Of a stretch of 64,000 nucleotides of DNA, positions 60,753 through 64,000 are shown piece after piece (the first letter of the stretch is position 1; every line of letters starts with the position of its first letter). The DNA is taken from NCBI GenBank assembly GCA_910584645.1, contig CAJUAU010000016.1:1-64000 (forward strand), in the 5' to 3' direction. This stretch comes from an uncultured Eubacterium sp. (GTDB lineage Bacteria > Bacillota > Clostridia > Lachnospirales > Lachnospiraceae). Below the pieces are notes generated by a model. That model was given only the letters and a program-made list of their open reading frames with translations. It was not told the DNA's origin and searched no databases. The translations under genes and the position numbers were made by a program.

Positions 60753-60761
60753 GAGGCACAT

Positions 60762-61760
60762 ATGGAGAAGCGTGTTATTTCCACCGATGTGATGGAAGAG
60801 GATTATAAGATTGAAAACAGCCTTCGCCCCAGACTGCTCTGTGATTATATCGGGCAGACGAAGGCAAAGGAAAATCTGAAAATATTTATCGAGGCGGCGA
60901 AAGCGAGAGAGGAAGCACTGGACCACGTGCTTCTGTATGGTCCGCCGGGACTGGGGAAAACTACCCTTGCCGGGATCATTGCCAACGAGATGGGGGTGAA
61001 CCTGAAGATTACTTCTGGTCCCGCTATCGAGAAGCCAGGAGAGATTGCCTCGATCCTGAATAATCTGCAGGAAGGGGATCTTTTATTTGTGGATGAGATC
61101 CATCGTCTGAACCGTCAGGTAGAGGAAGTGCTCTATCCGGCGATGGAAGATTATGTGATCGATATCGTTATCGGCAAAGGGGCGTCGGCGCGAAGCATCC
61201 GGCTGGATCTGCCTAGATTTACGCTGGTGGGGGCGACGACGCGGGCAGGCATGCTCACGGCGCCGCTGAGGGACCGTTTTGGTGTGGTGAATAAGCTGGA
61301 GTTTTACAGCGTAGAGGAGCTGACCACCATCGTCCGGCGTTCTGCCTCAGTATTTCAGGTAGAGATCGATGAAAAAGGGGCGCTGGAGATCGCCAGGCGT
61401 TCCCGGGGGACGCCGCGGCTTGCCAACCGTCTTCTCAAGCGGGTGAGGGATTTTGCCCAGGTGAAATACGACGGCAGGATCACGCTGGAGGTGGCAAATT
61501 TTGCCCTGGATCTTCTGGAGGTGGATAAGTTCGGACTGGATAACACGGACAGGGAGATCCTGATGACCATGATCGAAAAATTTGCCGGCGGGCCGGTGGG
61601 ACTGGATACACTGGCAGCCAGCATCGGAGAAGACAGCGGGACCATAGAAGATGTCTATGAACCCTATCTGATCCAGAATGGATTTATCGCCAGAACCCCG
61701 CGGGGCAGGGTGGTAACTGAACGAACCTATGGACATCTGGGGCTGGAGATCAACAAGTAG
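60762..61760 (+). CDS. ruvB: Holliday junction helicase RuvB
   Basis: 332 residues. AAA+ ATPase: LRPRLLCDYIGQ, Walker A GPPGLGKTTLA, Walker B LFVDEIHRLNR, sensor VGATTRAGMLTAPLRDRFG, and the C-terminal winged helix ending GFIARTPRGRVVTERTYGHL. It drives branch migration with RuvA. AGGAGG precedes the ATG. Confidence 0.97.
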   Translation: MEKRVISTDVMEEDYKIENSLRPRLLCDYIGQTKAKENLKIFIEAAKAREEALDHVLLYGPPGLGKTTLAGIIANEMGVNLKITSGPAIEKPGEIASILNNLQEGDLLFVDEIHRLNRQVEEVLYPAMEDYVIDIVIGKGASARSIRLDLPRFTLVGATTRAGMLTAPLRDRFGVVNKLEFYSVEELTTIVRRSASVFQVEIDEKGALEIARRSRGTPRLANRLLKRVRDFAQVKYDGRITLEVANFALDLLEVDKFGLDNTDREILMTMIEKFAGGPVGLDTLAASIGEDSGTIEDVYEPYLIQNGFIARTPRGRVVTERTYGHLGLEINK

Positions 61761-61781
61761 AGAGGAAGGGAAGTGGGGAAT

Positions 61782-62009
61782 ATGGCAAATACAGGAGCGG
61801 TCAAAGATCCCAAAAACGGGGTGATATCCTGCTGGGTGTGTACGGGGGTGCTGGTAGTAGTGAATTTTATGCGGCTCTTTATGCTACGGATGAATAACCG
61901 GATCGTGGACGGAGTTTTTCTAGCCCTGATTTTGATCTGGCTGGGCATATCCGTATTTGAAACCGTAAAATATAGTAAAGAAAAGAATAGAGACGGGAAA
62001 GGGAAATGA
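61782..62009 (+). CDS. Small two-helix membrane protein of unknown function
   Basis: 75 residues from the ATG at 61782; a GTG at 61773 is an alternative with AGAGGAAGG before it. Two hydrophobic segments (ISCWVCTGVLVVVNFMRLF and GVFLALILIWLGISVF) and a basic tail. No family recognised. It sits between ruvB and the CDF gene and overlaps the latter by four bases, so they are co-translated. Confidence 0.6.
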   Translation: MANTGAVKDPKNGVISCWVCTGVLVVVNFMRLFMLRMNNRIVDGVFLALILIWLGISVFETVKYSKEKNRDGKGK

Positions 62010-62938
62010 AAGAGAGACTATTTAAGAACTGTACCAGCGAGCAGATTGCCATGAGGGTTTCAAAAAACAGTATTCTGGTAAATGTGGTTCTGTCCCTGGG
62101 AAAAATGCTGGCAGGAGTTCTGGGAAACTCTTCCGCTATGATCTCCGATGCCGTCCATTCCGCCTCCGATGTGTTCAGCACGATCATTGTCATCATCGGG
62201 GTGAAGATATCGGGGAAGGAATCCGATGAGAATCATCCCTATGGGCATGAGAGGCTGGAATGTGTGGCGGCGATCCTGCTGGCAGTGATCCTGGCGGGAA
62301 CGGGTATCGGTATCGGTTATGGCGGGCTTATGGTGATATGGCGGGGAGATATATCTGACATTGCTATACCAACGCTGCTTCCGCTGGCCGCAGCCATTCT
62401 TTCTATCGTTATAAAAGAGGCGATGTACTGGTACACGATCCTTGCAGCAAAGAAGATCCAGTCTGGGGCACTGAAGGCGGATGCATGGCACCACCGGTCG
62501 GATGCGCTGTCCTCTGTCGGCAGTTTTGTCGGTATACTGGGGGCGAAGCTTGGTTTTCCGATACTTGATCCCATCGCCAGCATCGTCATCTGCGCCTTTA
62601 TTCTTAAAGCTGCCTTTGATATATTCCGGGATGCGGTGGGAAAACTGACAGATGAGGCATGTGATTCCCGGCTGACTGGTCAGATGCGGGAAGCGATCAT
62701 GGAAATGGAGGGAGTGCACGCCATCGATGACATGAAAACCCGGATGTTTGGAAATAAAGTATATGTGGATATTGAGATCGGCTGTGATGGCAGCATAACT
62801 CTTTTTGAGGCGCATGAGATCGCAGAGAATGTTCATGACCGCATCGAGAGCCGGTTTCCCGATGTAAAGCACTGCATGGTACATGTAAATCCCCACCATC
62901 TGCCTGAGGACCAGCCATCATCGGATAAGGAAAATTAA
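62006..62938 (+). CDS. Cation diffusion facilitator transporter
   Basis: 310 residues. Six membrane segments and the CDF motifs: SSAMISDAVHSASDVFS with metal-site Asp and His in helix 2, the inter-helix HPYGHERLE, and DAWHHRSDALSS in helix 5; a C-terminal cytoplasmic CDF domain (about 210-300) with HCMVHVNPHH. It would export divalent metals such as Zn2+, Mn2+ or Fe2+ in exchange for protons; the HxxxD site in helix 5 suggests Zn or Mn, not proven. Confidence 0.93.
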   Translation: MKERLFKNCTSEQIAMRVSKNSILVNVVLSLGKMLAGVLGNSSAMISDAVHSASDVFSTIIVIIGVKISGKESDENHPYGHERLECVAAILLAVILAGTGIGIGYGGLMVIWRGDISDIAIPTLLPLAAAILSIVIKEAMYWYTILAAKKIQSGALKADAWHHRSDALSSVGSFVGILGAKLGFPILDPIASIVICAFILKAAFDIFRDAVGKLTDEACDSRLTGQMREAIMEMEGVHAIDDMKTRMFGNKVYVDIEIGCDGSITLFEAHEIAENVHDRIESRFPDVKHCMVHVNPHHLPEDQPSSDKEN

Positions 62939-63070
62939 TAGTCCGGTCATGGAATGTTCATATATGTAGTGTAGGATAATAACCAGTACAGGGCACGGCA
63001 GTGTCTATACAACAAGACAGGACATACCATGGTCCTGCCTGGGCAAAGAGTTGATAAAGGAGATGGAGCC

Positions 63071-63487
63071 ATGCGGTTCAGGGAGAGATTACAGAGGATG
63101 ATGTACGGCAGGTACGGCAGCGACCAGCTGGGGATATTTTGTTTTGTGGCATATCTGTTTCTCTGGGTACTGTCTATTTGTTTCCGTGGAACGAGGATCA
63201 TGATGGTGCTTACACCAGTGAGCTATCTGTTTGTGCTCGCCTATTTTTTCCGGTTCTTTTCAAGAAATATTTATAAGAGGCAGCGGGAAAACCAGAAGTT
63301 TTTACAGATCTTTAACCGGGTTAAGAATTATTTCAAATACCTGAAAATGAAATTCACAGAGAGGGACGGGGTAAAAAAGTTGTTCCGGTGCCCCAAATGC
63401 CACCAGATCATCCGGGTTCCCAAGGGAAAAGGAAAGATCGCGGTCACCTGTCCCAAATGCCGGTTTGAATTTATCCGGAGGACTTGA
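63071..63487 (+). CDS. Membrane protein with C-terminal zinc ribbon
   Basis: 138 residues from the ATG with AAAGGAG upstream; the frame starts at 63029 without a site. Two hydrophobic segments (about 20-36 and 45-63), a basic helical linker, and a zinc ribbon with FRCPKCHQIIRVPKGKGKI and TCPKCRFEF. Similar proteins precede DUF5685 genes in Lachnospiraceae; function unknown. Confidence 0.75.
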   Translation: MRFRERLQRMMYGRYGSDQLGIFCFVAYLFLWVLSICFRGTRIMMVLTPVSYLFVLAYFFRFFSRNIYKRQRENQKFLQIFNRVKNYFKYLKMKFTERDGVKKLFRCPKCHQIIRVPKGKGKIAVTCPKCRFEFIRRT

Positions 63488-63491
63488 GCTA

Positions 63492-64000
63492 ATGTTTGGA
63501 TATGTCACAGCGAATAAGCCGGAACTGAAAATGAGGGAGTTTGGCAGGTATAAAGCGTTTTACTGTGGCCTGTGCAGGCGCCTGGGGAAGACCAATGGCG
63601 CTGTCAGCAGGCTGACGCTGAGTTATGACATGACTTTTCTCATTCTGCTGCTATCTTCTCTGTATGAGCCAGAGGAACGGCAGGAAAGGCACCGCTGCCT
63701 GATCCATCCGGGGAAAAAGCAGTGGATGATCTACAATCCGATCACGGATTATGCTTCGGATATGAATGTGCTTTTGTCCTGCTATCATTTTCAGGATGAC
63801 TGGGAGGATGAAAAAAGCATTTCTGGTTTTTGCGGCACAAAGGTATTTGCAGGGCGGGCAAAGAAGATCGCAGGACAGTATCCGAGGCAGGCAGAGGTGA
63901 TCAAAGAACAGCTGGGCAGGCTGGCAGAGCTGGAACAAAAGGGGGTCACCGAGCCGGATGCCATCAGCCGTCCCTTCGGGGAACTTATGTCAGAGCTGTT
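63492..64000 (+). CDS. DUF5685-family protein, N-terminal part (runs off window)
   Basis: The frame opens at 63492, four bases after the previous stop, and stays open to the window end (169 codons). It starts MFGYVTANKPELKMREFGRYKAFYCGLCRRL, typical of DUF5685, whose CGLC motif may bind a metal. Later Cys and His (CYHFQDDW, GFCGTK) are also family-like. Probably an operon with the zinc-ribbon gene. Function unknown. Confidence 0.8.
   Translation, partial: MFGYVTANKPELKMREFGRYKAFYCGLCRRLGKTNGAVSRLTLSYDMTFLILLLSSLYEPEERQERHRCLIHPGKKQWMIYNPITDYASDMNVLLSCYHFQDDWEDEKSISGFCGTKVFAGRAKKIAGQYPRQAEVIKEQLGRLAELEQKGVTEPDAISRPFGELMSEL

Overview
The window looks like chromosome from an anaerobic, spore-forming gut Firmicute of the Lachnospiraceae/Clostridia type. 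This rests on gene content, not on a search: gpr with spoIIP, a dgt-dnaG-rpoD-trmK operon, a class A RNase P RNA, a TGS-domain nucleoside kinase, DUF4321 and DUF5685 proteins, BspA-like surface repeats and a Tn4451-type mobilizable element.

Layout. (1) 1-4963: tail of an RHS polymorphic-toxin locus. The 3' end of one RHS gene is followed by displaced RHS fragments, each joined to a different AT-rich toxin tail and followed by a candidate immunity gene. An 83-bp core segment is repeated almost exactly at 1-83 and 1324-1406. (2) 5088-31567: mostly ordinary chromosome. It carries a toroid-like protein, a thioesterase, a secreted beta-helix protein, prfC with tRNA-Gln, guaB and an amidase, a dCMP deaminase, rpsT (TTG start), gpr-spoIIP, a leucine-rich surface protein, three small regulators, a histidine phosphatase, a MATE pump, proS (3' end duplicated), B12-dependent metH, two glycosyltransferases with an LCP ligase, ilvN-ilvC, a HAD phosphatase and a membrane HD-GYP-like protein. 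(3) 31674-47091: AT-rich accessory island. A MarR regulator with a textbook operator and two membrane proteins is followed by a decayed IS3 element, then a two-gene module (a small nuclease-like protein plus a DUF262/HNH protein). A ~10.25-kb Tn4451-like mobilizable element has split the first gene of that module after about codon 10. The element carries a large serine recombinase, a MobV relaxase with a pMV158-like nick site, a RepA-like ATPase, ParB, sigma-like factors, a Tet(O)-class ribosomal protection gene with its leader attenuator, a KTR protein and TnpV. (4) 47106-64000: housekeeping region with DUF4321, dgt-dnaG-rpoD-trmK, nucleoside kinase, rnpB, an M29 aminopeptidase, purE, an RNase H-like exonuclease, cardiolipin synthase, ruvAB, a CDF transporter and two conserved proteins of unknown role.

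The strongest new observation is the split gene. Its ribosome-binding site and first codons lie at 34583-34623, its remainder at 44874-45314, and the flanks rejoin in frame when the element is removed. The element therefore interrupts what may be a defence module, and excision would restore it. The recombinase reading frame also runs off the element into that flank. Other points to check are a doubled hairpin repeat in the 5' leader of the histidine phosphatase gene, a 43-bp inverted repeat bracketing the oriT, and the proS 3' duplication. Family assignments come from recognisable motifs and remembered family features; no search was run.
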